This document shows, piece after piece, positions 32,611 to 43,868 of a DNA stretch of 64,000 nt. Origin of the DNA: Catellatospora sp. KI3 (GTDB lineage: Bacteria > Actinomycetota > Actinomycetes > Mycobacteriales > Micromonosporaceae); the NCBI RefSeq assembly GCF_029948125.1, contig NZ_JASAMB010000024.1, positions 1-64,000 on the forward strand, written 5' to 3'. Each line of letters starts with the position of its first letter. Position 1 is the first letter of the stretch. Below the pieces are notes generated by a model. It saw nothing but the letters and a program-made list of their open reading frames with translations, did no database searches and had not been told where the DNA came from. The translations under genes and the position numbers were made by a program.

Positions 32611-32750
32611 GCCGCTCAGGCGGAGTCCACGACCAGGGAGTATCCGACGATAGCGGCAGGTATGACCGTCTTTCGGTAAACACGGCATTTGCCCGATGAC
32701 GGTGAGCGGAGCATCCTGGGACGAAAGCTGCGGTGGTCGGAGGTATCCGT

Positions 32751-34700
32751 ATGTCCGCTGATGTCATGACCGGCGAGGACGCCGTGCCCGGCGATGAGCC
32801 ACCGCACAAACGTGCCCGCCACCGCGCCTGGCTGGCCTACGCGGCCCTGTCGGCGGCTCTGCTGGCCTGCTACGCCGCCGCCGACGGCCACCGCCTGGCG
32901 CAGGCGGTCGTCTTCGCGCTGGCCAACCTCGCCGCCGTCTTGGCCATCCTCATCGGCATCCGGCTGCACCGGCCCGCCCGGCGGGCACCCTGGTACCTGC
33001 TGGCGGCCGGGCAGGCGGCCTACCTGCTCGGCAACCTGCACTGGTACGTCGCCGCGGCCGTGGCCGACCGCCCACCCGTCTTCCCGTCGCCGGCGGTCGA
33101 GGCCTTCCTCCTGTCGTACCTGCTCAACACCCTGGCGCTGCTGCAGCTGATCCGGGCGCGGCGGGCCAGAGGGGACTGGTCGGCGCTGCTCGACGCGCTC
33201 ATCGTCACGATCGCGTTCACGGCCGTGAACTTCACCGTCGTCGTCGCGCCCATGCTGAACACGACCGAGCTGGCGCCGAAAGCCCAGCTCCTCGCGGGTG
33301 TCTACCCGTTCCTCGACATGATCTTCCTGGTGCTGGCGGCCAGGTTGTTCTTCGGCGCGCAGGACGCCCGCGGCTCGCTGACCGCCCTGGCCGCGTGGGC
33401 AGCCGTGCTGCTGCTGGCCGACATGGCCTACGGACTGCAGCAGGTCCAGGGCACCGAGAGCGAGGCGGACGCGCCCTTCTACGGCTACCTGCTGTCGTAC
33501 CTGTTCGTCGGCGTGGCCGCCCTCCAGCCGGGGATGCGCGACCTCACCACGCGCCGGGAGCGGGCGCATGCCGCCGGACGGGTCAGGCTCGCCGCGCTGG
33601 CCCTGTGCGGACTGGCCGTGCCCGCGCTGGTGATCGACTCGGTCCGGCACGCCGAACTGGTCGAACCGATCGTGCTGGCCTGCGCCTCGGCCCTGATGTT
33701 CCTGCTGCTCATGCTGCGGGTGGGCGACCTGCTGGCCAAGGCCGTCTCGACCGGGCGCCGGGAGCAGGCCCGGCTCCAGCAGTTCCTGGAGGCGGTGCCG
33801 ATCGGGGTGTCCGTGCGCACCGCCGACACCGGCGAGCCCGTGTACGCCAACCAGGTCGCCGGCCGCATCCTCGGCTACGACCCCGGCGAGGTCGCCTCGC
33901 CGGAAGAACTGCCCGACGCCTACATCAGCGGCACCGGCGAACCGTACACACCCGAGCGGCTGCCTCTGGTCCAGGCCCGGCAGGGCCGCACCGCCAGCGT
34001 CGACGACCTCGAAGTTGAGGTCGACGGCCGGCGCCGCCGGCTGAAGGTCGTCGCGACCCCGATCCGTGACGGCGACACGATCAGCTACATCGTGGTCGCC
34101 ATCTCCGACATCACCACCGAGCGGCGGATGGCCGAGGAGCTGCGGCGGTTGTCCTCCGTCGACGAGCTGACCGGGGTCGACAACCGGCGCGGCTTCCTGC
34201 TCGCCGCCCGCACCGAGCTCACCCGCGCCCAGTCGGCCCGGCGCCCCGCCGTGCTGCTCTTCATCGACCTCGACGGGCTCAAGGCGATCAACGACACGTA
34301 CGGCCACAGCGCCGGTGACGACGCCATCCGGACCACCGCCCGGCTGCTGCGGGCCAACACCCGCCGCCACGACGTGCTGGGCCGGATCGGCGGTGACGAG
34401 TTCTGCGTCCTGCTGACCGAGGCGAGCACCGCCGCCGACGCCGGACTGTGGGCACGGCGGCTGCGCGAGCAGGTCGACCGGCACAACGACTCGGCCGGGC
34501 AGCCGTACCGGCTCGCCGTCACGGTCGGGGTGTCGGTGTTCGACCACGACAGCTCGGCCACGCTCGAGGAGCTGATAGACCACGCCGACGCGGCCATGTA
34601 CCAGGCCCGGGAGCTGGACGACCGGCAGGGGCCGAAGGGGCCGGTGCGCATCCACGGCCTGCCCCGCGTCACCCACGAACGCCGCCGCTCCGGCTGCTGA
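32751..34700 (+). CDS. Membrane-bound PAS-GGDEF diguanylate cyclase
   Basis: A 649-residue protein. ATG 32751 has GGAGG 7 nt upstream. Residues about 30-330 hold eight to ten membrane helices forming an input module. A PAS domain (about 340-455, GEPVYANQVAGRILGYDPGE) links to the GGDEF domain (about 470-640). The active-site motif GGDEF is intact (about 546), and the inhibitory site RRHD precedes it by five residues, so it should make cyclic di-GMP and be feedback-inhibited. There is no EAL domain. Cyclic di-GMP controls development in filamentous actinomycetes. The signal sensed is unknown. Confidence 0.93.
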   Translation: MSADVMTGEDAVPGDEPPHKRARHRAWLAYAALSAALLACYAAADGHRLAQAVVFALANLAAVLAILIGIRLHRPARRAPWYLLAAGQAAYLLGNLHWYVAAAVADRPPVFPSPAVEAFLLSYLLNTLALLQLIRARRARGDWSALLDALIVTIAFTAVNFTVVVAPMLNTTELAPKAQLLAGVYPFLDMIFLVLAARLFFGAQDARGSLTALAAWAAVLLLADMAYGLQQVQGTESEADAPFYGYLLSYLFVGVAALQPGMRDLTTRRERAHAAGRVRLAALALCGLAVPALVIDSVRHAELVEPIVLACASALMFLLLMLRVGDLLAKAVSTGRREQARLQQFLEAVPIGVSVRTADTGEPVYANQVAGRILGYDPGEVASPEELPDAYISGTGEPYTPERLPLVQARQGRTASVDDLEVEVDGRRRRLKVVATPIRDGDTISYIVVAISDITTERRMAEELRRLSSVDELTGVDNRRGFLLAARTELTRAQSARRPAVLLFIDLDGLKAINDTYGHSAGDDAIRTTARLLRANTRRHDVLGRIGGDEFCVLLTEASTAADAGLWARRLREQVDRHNDSAGQPYRLAVTVGVSVFDHDSSATLEELIDHADAAMYQARELDDRQGPKGPVRIHGLPRVTHERRRSGC

Positions 34701-34724
34701 CACCCCGCGCGACCTGAAGCGACG

Positions 34725-34778
34725 GTTTCGGGGAAAGTGCGGGAATCCAGGCCGGGATTCCAGCACTCTCCCCGAAAC
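34725..34778. terminator. Long bidirectional hairpin terminator
   Basis: A 54-nt imperfect hairpin starting with GTTTCGGGGA and ending with TCCCCGAAAC, with three single-base mismatches, between the convergent cyclase and katG genes. Confidence 0.85.
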
Positions 34779-34813
34779 TGCTCCGTGCTTCCTGCGCGGG
34801 TGCGCGGGTGCGG

Positions 34814-37111
<2,298 letters not shown>

Positions 37112-37140
37112 TCATCGGACCGGTGATCACGGACTGCTGA

Positions 37141-37569
37141 TCATCGGGAACTGCGGTCGGTCGCGCAGCCGGGGCAGGTGCCCCAGTAGACGACCTCCGC
37201 TTCGTCGACCACGAAGCCGTGGTCGTCCGAGGCGGTCAGACAGGGCGTGGCGCCTACGGCGCAGTCGACGTCGGCGATGGCGCCGCAGGCGCGGCATACG
37301 GCGTGATGGTGGTTGTCGCCCACCCGGGACTCGTAGCGGGCGCTCGACCCGGCCGGATGGATGCGCCGCACCAGACCGGCGGTGGTGAGCGCGCGCAGCA
37401 CGTCGTACACCGTCTGGTGGGAGACCCCGGGCTGCTCGGTGCGCACCAGGGTGATCACGGTCTCGGTGTCGACGTGCGGGTGGTCGCGCAGGGCCGCCAG
37501 CACCGCCAACCGGGGCCGGGTCACGTGCAGGCCGACGGCCCGCAGCTGCGCCTCGAAGTCCGACGTCAT
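37141..37569 (-). CDS. furA: Fur-family peroxide-responsive repressor (FurA/CatR type)
   Basis: A 142-residue regulator. The winged-helix domain (QLRAVGLHVTRPRLAVLAAL; PGVSHQTVYDVLRALTTAGLVRRI) is followed by the metal-binding dimerisation domain with the DNHHHAVCRACG and CPGC motifs, the two Cys-X2-Cys pairs that hold structural zinc. Position upstream of katG identifies it as the FurA/CatR type, which loses metal or is oxidised by peroxide and then releases the promoter. ATG 37569 is used; an in-frame GTG at 37584 is possible, and neither has a clear ribosome site, so the mRNA may be leaderless. The AT-rich 37570-37640 stretch should contain its operator. Confidence 0.92.
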   Translation of the reverse strand: MTSDFEAQLRAVGLHVTRPRLAVLAALRDHPHVDTETVITLVRTEQPGVSHQTVYDVLRALTTAGLVRRIHPAGSSARYESRVGDNHHHAVCRACGAIADVDCAVGATPCLTASDDHGFVVDEAEVVYWGTCPGCATDRSSR

Positions 37570-37808
37570 ACCGTCAAATGCCACTCATCTGGAACAATTC
37601 AAGTTTACTTTCGCGATATTACTGGCGATCTCGCATGATTGGGGCTACTTCTCAGCATTTTTACGGCACCGGCGGACCGCGACCACTGCCGGACACGCCG
37701 CTTCAGGCCGAAGTCCGAGTTCGTCCCACCCGCTGGGCCTACCCGGGAACAGGCGGGAATAACCTGGGCGGCCCCGTTGTCAAGCATGGACACGAGAGAG
37801 GGGTATCG

Positions 37809-38099
37809 ATGGCCACCACTACCGACTACGACGCGCCACGCGGCAGCGTCGTGGAGGACGACAGCCTGGAGGAACTTCAGGCACGCAGGCAGACGCCCAG
37901 CTCAGCAGTGCTGGACGTGGACGACCTCGACATCGCCGAGTCGTTCACGCTGGCCGGTGCCGAGCAGCTCGACGAGGAGCTGACGGTCACGGTCGTGCCG
38001 ATGCAGCTCGACGAGTTCCGGTGCGAGCGCTGCTTCCTGGTCCGCCACCGCAACCAGCGCAGCCAGCCGGGGCGCGACGTCTGCCGCGACTGCAGCTGA
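37809..38099 (+). CDS. DUF4193 family protein
   Basis: A 96-residue soluble protein conserved across actinobacteria. ATG 37809 follows GAGAGAGGGG at 5 nt. The acidic N-terminal half (DDSLEELQARR and DDLDIAESFTLAGAEQLDEEL) precedes a zinc-ribbon-like end with cysteines in CERCFL and CRDC, a Cys-X2-Cys plus Cys-X2-Cys arrangement. The family is linked in mycobacteria with RNA polymerase-associated or stress functions, but I am not certain of its role. It diverges from furA across 240 bp of relatively AT-rich DNA. Confidence 0.88.
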   Translation: MATTTDYDAPRGSVVEDDSLEELQARRQTPSSAVLDVDDLDIAESFTLAGAEQLDEELTVTVVPMQLDEFRCERCFLVRHRNQRSQPGRDVCRDCS

Positions 38100-38123
38100 A
38101 CCGCACCGGCACACCCGGGCCCG

Positions 38124-39290
38124 TCACAGGCGCAAGGTGCTCACATCCTGACCGAGCAGCACCGCGCCGACGAGCTCGAGAGTGTCGGCGTTCACCAGGG
38201 CGTGCTGGGCGGCCGTGCTGACGTCGCGGAACTGGCGCTGCAGCGGGCTCGACCGGTACGCGGCGGTGCCACCGGCGGCACGGTAGAGCCGTCCGACCGC
38301 GTCGGCGGCCATCGTGGTCGCGTTGGTGATCGCCAGGCGCAGCCGCGCCCGCTCCGCCAGGGGCACGGCCTCGCCCGTACCCGCCTGCGCCCAGCAGCGG
38401 CCCACCTGGTCGTGCAGGAACGCGCGCCCGGCCGCGTGCAGCGCGGTCGCCTCGGCCAGCACGGCCTGCGCCGCGGGCTTGGCCGCCAGCGGCTGGCGGG
38501 TCAGCGGGTGGAGCTTGACCTCGGCCAACCGCGTGAATTCGTCGATCGCCGCCTGCGCGATGCCCAGCGCCACCGCGCCGATGCCCATGGCGAGCAGGCT
38601 GAGCACGGGGAAAGCCCCGTGCGGCGTCGAGGGCGGCACAGCGAGCGAGAACGTCCGCTCCGCCGGTACGAACACATCCTCGGCCTGCACGTCGTGGCTG
38701 CCCGTGCCGCACAGCCCGACCGCGTCCCACGTGTCGTGGACGGTCACCTCCGCCCGGGGCATGACCACCAGCAGCACCTGCGGCAGCCCGGCCGGGCCGA
38801 GCGCGACCGTGCCGCCGTCGAGCACCAGGCACCCGCCGACCAGCCAGGTGGCCTGCTGCGAGGCGCTCGCGAACGCCCACCGGCCGCCGACCCGGAAGCC
38901 GCCGGGCGCCGGCGTCGCCCGCCCGGACGGCGCCGCCACCCCGGCGACGAGGCAGCGCGGGTCGGCGAGCATCCGCGCCGCCACCGCCGGGTCGAGGTAG
39001 CCCAGGACGACGCTGGTCGCGGCGCCGATCATCGCGGTCCAGCCGGTCGAGCCGTCCGCCCGGCCGAGCAGCTCGCAGGCCGCGAGCATGGTCGTCGGGT
39101 CGGCCTGCAGGCCGCCGACCGTCCGCGGCGCGGCCAGGCGGAAGACACCGGTGTCGGCCAGCCGGGCGATCAGCCGCTCGGGCACGGCCCGGTCCCGCTC
39201 GATGTCCGGAGCCGCCTCGGCGATCTCGGGAGCCAGCTTCGTCAGAGCCTGCAGCAGGTTCTCGGCGGTCGGCGACATGGACGCCAGCAT
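38124..39290 (-). CDS. Acyl-CoA dehydrogenase-like flavoprotein (HsaA/group D monooxygenase type)
   Basis: A 388-residue flavoenzyme with the acyl-CoA dehydrogenase fold. ATG 39290 has GGAGG 8 nt upstream. The N-terminal helical domain (PERLIARLADTGVFRLAAPRTVGG), a middle beta domain (GGRWAFASASQQATWLVGG) and the C-terminal four-helix bundle (FRDVSTAAQHALVNADTLELVGAVLLG) match the branch that includes flavin-dependent monooxygenases such as HsaA. The RDVSTAAQH motif is a signature of that group. The catalytic Glu of true dehydrogenases is not evident. A flavin reductase partner is absent nearby, so the substrate is unknown. Confidence 0.85.
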   Translation of the reverse strand: MLASMSPTAENLLQALTKLAPEIAEAAPDIERDRAVPERLIARLADTGVFRLAAPRTVGGLQADPTTMLAACELLGRADGSTGWTAMIGAATSVVLGYLDPAVAARMLADPRCLVAGVAAPSGRATPAPGGFRVGGRWAFASASQQATWLVGGCLVLDGGTVALGPAGLPQVLLVVMPRAEVTVHDTWDAVGLCGTGSHDVQAEDVFVPAERTFSLAVPPSTPHGAFPVLSLLAMGIGAVALGIAQAAIDEFTRLAEVKLHPLTRQPLAAKPAAQAVLAEATALHAAGRAFLHDQVGRCWAQAGTGEAVPLAERARLRLAITNATTMAADAVGRLYRAAGGTAAYRSSPLQRQFRDVSTAAQHALVNADTLELVGAVLLGQDVSTLRL

Positions 39291-39323
39291 AGATACGGCC
39301 TCCGGGCGGCCGCGGTCCGGAGT

Positions 39324-39363
39324 GGACGTCTGGGCTGTACCGGCCGGTACAGCCCAGACGTCC
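39324..39363. terminator. 40-bp perfect palindrome acting as terminator
   Basis: The sequence from 39324 to 39363 is a perfect 40-bp palindrome (it starts GGACGTCTGGG and ends CCCAGACGTCC), able to form an 18-bp stem with a GGCC loop. It begins 6 bp beyond the ABC permease stop codon, so it probably ends that operon and insulates the flavoprotein gene. Confidence 0.8.
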
Positions 39364-39368
39364 GCCAC

Positions 39369-41705
39369 CTACTCGGCCCGCAGCGCCGTGGCAACCCGGG
39401 TCCGCGCCGCCCAGCCGGCGGGCAGCAGCGCGCCCAGCACCGCCAGCGCGATGCCCGCGCCGCCGAGCAGCAGCAGCTGGCCCAGCCGGTACACGTCCAT
39501 CGCCGACTGCGGCAGCGCGGTCGACGCCGCGTCGCCCATGACCGGGACCACGGCGTGGTGCAGCGCGATGCCCAGCGGCACCGCGACCACACCGGCGAGC
39601 AGGCCCAGCCCGACCATCGACGTGATCACCATGAGCCGGGTCTGGCGCGGCGTCATGCCGAGCGACTTCAGCACCCCGATCTCGTGGATGCGCTCCCGGG
39701 TGGTCAGCACCACCGTGTTCAGCACCCCGAGCGCCGCGACGACCCCGAGCAGCAGCGTCAGCGTGGCGATCAGCGACTGGATGATGAGGAACGTCTCGCC
39801 GTCCTCGCCGACCGTGCGGTCCTCCACGAACACCCCGGACTCGTCCTCCGGGAGCTTCTCCTGCAGTGCCTTCGTATAGGCGCCCGGATCGGTCCCCGGC
39901 GCCAGCGCCACCTCGATCTCGGCCATCAACGCCGTGGACACCAGCGAGACGTCGCCGATCATCGTGAGCTGGTCGCTGCCGTTGATGGCCTCCCCGACGA
40001 CGGTCACCGCCCGCCCGCCCGGCAGCACCAGCCGGTCACCGACCCGGTACCCGGTCTGCCGCAGGAAGTACGACGTGACCACGACCTCCTCCGTGCCCCG
40101 GTACCACCGTCCGGAGGCGAGGCGGTACCCGTTCCAGCTCGCGTCCCCGGTGTAGCCGTTGAACTCGACCTCCTGCGCGATGCCGCCGACGCGGATCTCG
40201 GCCAGCCGCATCAGCGAGGAGTGCGCCGTGCCCGTCGTCGCGGCGACCGCCGAGGCGACCACGGCCGGGTCGGGCGGGTCGGCCGGGCCGCCGTCGGGCG
40301 GGCCGAACTGCGGCCCGAACCCGCCGGGGACCATGACCTGCACCGTCACCGGCACGGCGTCGATCCGGGTGAACGCGGTGTTCACCTCGCTCATCGAGGC
40401 GGACAGACCGCTGGAGAACACCAGCGTCACCGCCCCGAGCAGCAGCGCGACCAGCGTCGCCACCGCCCGCGACGGCCGGGCCAGCGGCATGCCGAGCCCC
40501 AGCGCGACCGGCCGGGGCAGCCGAGAGGCGGTCAGCGCGCGGCGCAGGCGGAAACCCCGGCCCGTACGCGGGGCGCGGCCGACGCTGATCGCCTGGTTGG
40601 CGGCCAGCCGCCCGGCCCGCAGCGCCGGACCGATGGCGGCGAGCACGACCAGCAGCGGTGCCGCCACCGCCACCACCACCAGCACCCAGAGCGGGACGCC
40701 CGAGCCGTCGCCGGGCAGCCCGTACGCGTCGTCGGTCTGCGCCAGCAGCGGCACGGCCAGCCCGGCGCCCAGCGCCACCCCGAGCACCGTCCCGGCCAGC
40801 GCCGGGACCAGCACCTGCGCGACGTACACGGCGACGACCTGCCCAGGGGTGAAGCCGAGAGTCTTCAGGATGCCGATGGTGCGGAACCCCGACACGACCG
40901 CGCCGTTCACCACGTTGACCGTGATCAGCACCGACAGCACGATGCCGAGCAGCGCGAACGCGATCACGAACGGCGCCATGGCCGAGATCGACCGGTTGAG
41001 CGCCTGCCGGATCGACACGTACGTCGCCGCGCCGGTGACCGAGTCCGTGGGCAGCCCGCCGGTCACCTCGGCCAGCGCCGTGCGCAGCGCGGCGTCGTCG
41101 GCGCCGGGGGCGGTGAAGCGGTACAGCATCTGCCGGGCCAGGTTCTCGCCGCTGAGCACGTCGTGCTGGGTGGGCCACACCCACGCGTCGGCGGTGCCGG
41201 TGACCGACGCGGCCATGCCCACCACGCGCAGGCTCGCCCCGTTGACCGTCACCTCGGCGCCGATCCTGGTCTCTGGCCCGGCGGTGCGCCGGGTCAGCAC
41301 GATCTGCCCCGGCCCGGTCAGCCACGCCCCGTCGGTGAGGGTGAGCCGGTCGACCGGCCCGGCCTGCGCATCCCGCCCGACGATGACGAACTCGGCGCCA
41401 GGCGGCCCGAACATCCCGGACATGCCAGCCGTGACCAGTTCGAACGGGCCCGCCGCGGCGGCCACCCCGGCGGCGCTCGCGGTCGCGGCGAGCCGGTCGG
41501 CGGGCACGTCGGCCCGGACCGTCGCGGTGACCTGGGAGCCCCGGGCCTGCGCGAACGCCGCGTCGAACGGACCGTGCGAGGAGACGAGCAGGCCGACGCC
41601 GAGCACCGCGGTGGCGGCCGACAGCAGCACGACTACCCCGACGATCACGGTCTGCAGCCTGCGCCGCGCGACCGCGGCCCGGGCCGCGCTGAGCACGGCG
41701 CTCAC
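39369..41705 (-). CDS. FtsX-type ABC transporter permease
   Basis: A 778-residue permease with ten or so membrane helices in a duplicated MacB/FtsX arrangement. Helix 1 is at about residues 18-40, followed by a large extracytoplasmic domain, three helices (about 250-400), more linking helices, a second periplasmic-type domain (about 500-640) and three C-terminal helices ending in GILKSLGMTPRQT-like motifs (LKTLGFTPGQV in the first half). GTG 41705 overlaps the stop of the ATPase gene in GTGA, so translation is coupled. Such pairs export lipids, peptides or antibiotics. The divergent two-component system probably controls it. Confidence 0.9.
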   Translation of the reverse strand: MSAVLSAARAAVARRRLQTVIVGVVVLLSAATAVLGVGLLVSSHGPFDAAFAQARGSQVTATVRADVPADRLAATASAAGVAAAAGPFELVTAGMSGMFGPPGAEFVIVGRDAQAGPVDRLTLTDGAWLTGPGQIVLTRRTAGPETRIGAEVTVNGASLRVVGMAASVTGTADAWVWPTQHDVLSGENLARQMLYRFTAPGADDAALRTALAEVTGGLPTDSVTGAATYVSIRQALNRSISAMAPFVIAFALLGIVLSVLITVNVVNGAVVSGFRTIGILKTLGFTPGQVVAVYVAQVLVPALAGTVLGVALGAGLAVPLLAQTDDAYGLPGDGSGVPLWVLVVVAVAAPLLVVLAAIGPALRAGRLAANQAISVGRAPRTGRGFRLRRALTASRLPRPVALGLGMPLARPSRAVATLVALLLGAVTLVFSSGLSASMSEVNTAFTRIDAVPVTVQVMVPGGFGPQFGPPDGGPADPPDPAVVASAVAATTGTAHSSLMRLAEIRVGGIAQEVEFNGYTGDASWNGYRLASGRWYRGTEEVVVTSYFLRQTGYRVGDRLVLPGGRAVTVVGEAINGSDQLTMIGDVSLVSTALMAEIEVALAPGTDPGAYTKALQEKLPEDESGVFVEDRTVGEDGETFLIIQSLIATLTLLLGVVAALGVLNTVVLTTRERIHEIGVLKSLGMTPRQTRLMVITSMVGLGLLAGVVAVPLGIALHHAVVPVMGDAASTALPQSAMDVYRLGQLLLLGGAGIALAVLGALLPAGWAARTRVATALRAE

Positions 41706-42382
41706 GCGGGCACCGCCTCGGTGGCCCGGCCGTCGCGCATGGTGATCAGGCGGCGCCCGGCCGTGGTGGCCAGCTGCGGGTCGTGGGTGACCAGCAGCAG
41801 CGTCAGGCCGTCGGCGGACAGTTCGTGCAGCAGGTCGCGTACGCCCGCGGCGGCCTCCTGGTCGACCGCGCCGGTGGGCTCGTCGGCCAGCAGCAGCTGC
41901 GGCCGGTTCATCAGCGCGCGGGCGATGGCGACCCGCTGCCGCTGGCCGCCGGACAGCCGGGCCGGGTACTGGTCGCACTTGTCCGCGATGCCGAGCCGTG
42001 CCAGCAGCTCGTCGGCGCGGGTGCGGGCCGGGGCGGTCCGCACCCCGGCCAGGCGGGCGGGCAGCAGCACGTTGTCGCGGACGGTCATCTCGTCCAGCAG
42101 GTGGAAGAACTGGAAGATGATGCCGACGTTGGCGCTGCGGAAGCGGGCCAGCGCGGTCTCCGACAGCTTGTCCACGCGTACGCCCGCGACCTCGACACTG
42201 CCGCCGGTGGGCCGGTCCAGCCCGGCGATGACGTTGAGCAGGGTCGACTTGCCGCTGCCCGACGGGCCCATGACGGCGACCGCCTCCCCGGCCCGTACGG
42301 TCAGGTCGACGCCCGCCAGGGCGGGCGGACCGGCCGCCTCGTACGCCTTCGCCACGTCGCGCAGGCGGATCAGTTCGGTCAT
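41702..42382 (-). CDS. ABC transporter ATP-binding protein (MacB/LolD type)
   Basis: A 226-residue ATPase. ATG 42382 follows GGAAGGGG. All motifs are present: Walker A GPSGSGKST (about 40), Q-loop IFQFFHLLDEMTV, signature LSGGQRQRVAIARAL (about 138), Walker B LLLADEPTGAVD (about 160) and the H-loop His in LVTHD. The sequence matches the MacB/LolD subfamily that powers FtsX-type permeases. It is the first gene of the exporter operon and overlaps the permease by four bases. Confidence 0.95.
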   Translation of the reverse strand: MTELIRLRDVAKAYEAAGPPALAGVDLTVRAGEAVAVMGPSGSGKSTLLNVIAGLDRPTGGSVEVAGVRVDKLSETALARFRSANVGIIFQFFHLLDEMTVRDNVLLPARLAGVRTAPARTRADELLARLGIADKCDQYPARLSGGQRQRVAIARALMNRPQLLLADEPTGAVDQEAAAGVRDLLHELSADGLTLLLVTHDPQLATTAGRRLITMRDGRATEAVPA

Positions 42383-42474
42383 GCGGGTGCCCCTTCCAGG
42401 TCCGGTGTTCGGTCCTGGCGACTGTAGGAAGAGGCAGGCCGCGGGCGCGTCCGGCGCGGGGGCGAACCTGGCGC

Positions 42475-42536
42475 GGTGGTGTCCGCCACGAGGATGAGCC
42501 GGGTAGTCATCACGGCGGACGCCACCCGCCGCTGAC
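42475..42536. promoter_or_regulatory. Inverted repeat in exporter/two-component divergent region
   Basis: A 13-bp inverted repeat with one wobble position (42475-42487 and 42524-42536; core GTGTCCGCC/GGCGGACGCC), separated by 36 bp, lies in the 163-bp gap between the exporter and sensor kinase. It is a candidate binding site for the NarL-type response regulator. Confidence 0.4.
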
Positions 42537-42545
42537 CTGGGCACA

Positions 42546-43868
42546 ATGAACGGCGTGCCGACCTACCTGCGCCGCCTGCCCGACCGCCTCGGGCTGCCCC
42601 GGACCGACGTCGCCCTGGCGGTGGCGCTGGTGCTGCTCGGGATCGCCTGGGCCGTCGTGGTCGGCGCCGCCGGTCGCGGCGACGCACCGGCGCCGGTGCA
42701 GCTGGACATCCCCGGTCTGGGCGGTCAGGCCAGTGCCCGCACGGAGGAGAGAACGCCGCCGGTGCCACCGGTTCCGCCGGAACCGGGCGCCTCCGACGTG
42801 GAGGTGCGGGCGCCGGTCCTGCCGGACCGGTTCCTACCGCAGGAGGACGAGGGCGGCGTCGACGGCGGCATGCTGCTGGTCAACGTCATCGCCGCGCTGG
42901 CCGTGGCGGTACGCCGCAAGTGGCCGCTGACCGGGTTCGCCGCCGCCGCCGGTGCCGTGTTCGTGATCCAGGACGGCCTGCTGTGGCCGGGCTTCCTGGC
43001 CGTCCTGATCTGCGCCTACTCGGCCGTGGCCTACGGCCGCAGCGTACGGCGGGCCGCGGCGCTGCTCGCGGTCGCGGCGGTGATCTCGGCCACGCTGTTC
43101 GCCCAGTCCATCCCGCAGATGCCGGGCTGGGCCAGCCCGTTCGCGGTGCTGCTGCCCGCCGGGCTGTTCGCCGCCGCGCTGCGCAGCGCCCGGGGCCGGG
43201 CCGACGCGGCCGCCCGCCGCGCCGCCGCGCTGGAGCAGGAGCAGGCGGCCACGGCCCGCGCCGCGATGGCCGAGGAGCGGGCACGCATCGCCCGCGAGCT
43301 GCACGACGTCGTCAGCCACCACGTCAGCGTCATGGTGGTGCAGGCGGGCGCGGCCGGGAAGGTCATCGAGCGGCGACCCGACCTGGCGGCGGGGGCGCTG
43401 ACGGCGATCGAGGACAGCGGCCGGGCCGCCATGGCCGAGCTGCGCCACCTGCTGGGGCTGATGGCACCGGTCGACGACCGGCTGCACCCCCAGCCGGGCC
43501 TGCGCGAACTGGACACCCTCGTCGACGCGGTACGCGCCGCCGGGCAGCCGGTGTCGCTGAGCCGCGACGGCGCCGAGGTGCCCGACGGGGTGGACCTGAC
43601 GGCGTACCGCGTCGTGCAGGAAGGGCTGACCAACGCGCTGCGGCACGCGCCGGGCGCGCCCACCGCCGTGGCCATCCGGCGCGACGGCGACGACCTGCTG
43701 GTCGAGGTGAGCAACGAGGTGCCCACGGCCGAACCGGGCGGGCCCGGCGCCGGACGCGGGCTGCTCGGGCTGCGCGAGCGGCTGCGGCTGCACCACGGCA
43801 CGCTGCACGCCGGGGCCGCCCCGGGCGGCGGCTTCCGGCTCACCGCGCGCATCCCGGCGGCGTCATGA
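42546..43868 (+). CDS. NarL-group sensor histidine kinase
   Basis: A 440-residue membrane kinase. The N-terminal part has a first membrane helix (about 20-42), a short Pro-rich extracellular loop (about 45-105) and four or five further helices (about 110-215). The HisKA_3 dimerisation domain holds the phosphorylated His in ARELHDVVSHH (about 254); the HATPase domain has the N and G boxes (LTNALRHAP, GRGLLGLRERL). There is little extracellular sensing region, as in kinases that sense through membrane helices or a partner transporter. It overlaps the response regulator in ATGA. Confidence 0.93.
   Translation: MNGVPTYLRRLPDRLGLPRTDVALAVALVLLGIAWAVVVGAAGRGDAPAPVQLDIPGLGGQASARTEERTPPVPPVPPEPGASDVEVRAPVLPDRFLPQEDEGGVDGGMLLVNVIAALAVAVRRKWPLTGFAAAAGAVFVIQDGLLWPGFLAVLICAYSAVAYGRSVRRAAALLAVAAVISATLFAQSIPQMPGWASPFAVLLPAGLFAAALRSARGRADAAARRAAALEQEQAATARAAMAEERARIARELHDVVSHHVSVMVVQAGAAGKVIERRPDLAAGALTAIEDSGRAAMAELRHLLGLMAPVDDRLHPQPGLRELDTLVDAVRAAGQPVSLSRDGAEVPDGVDLTAYRVVQEGLTNALRHAPGAPTAVAIRRDGDDLLVEVSNEVPTAEPGGPGAGRGLLGLRERLRLHHGTLHAGAAPGGGFRLTARIPAAS

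Noticed and set aside
38202-42497. Very long open frame of about 1430 codons on the + strand, antisense to the flavoprotein and ABC genes
   Set aside because: It is a GC-rich shadow: the product is Arg/Gly/Gln-rich low-complexity sequence with no domains, and the opposite strand encodes well-defined families.
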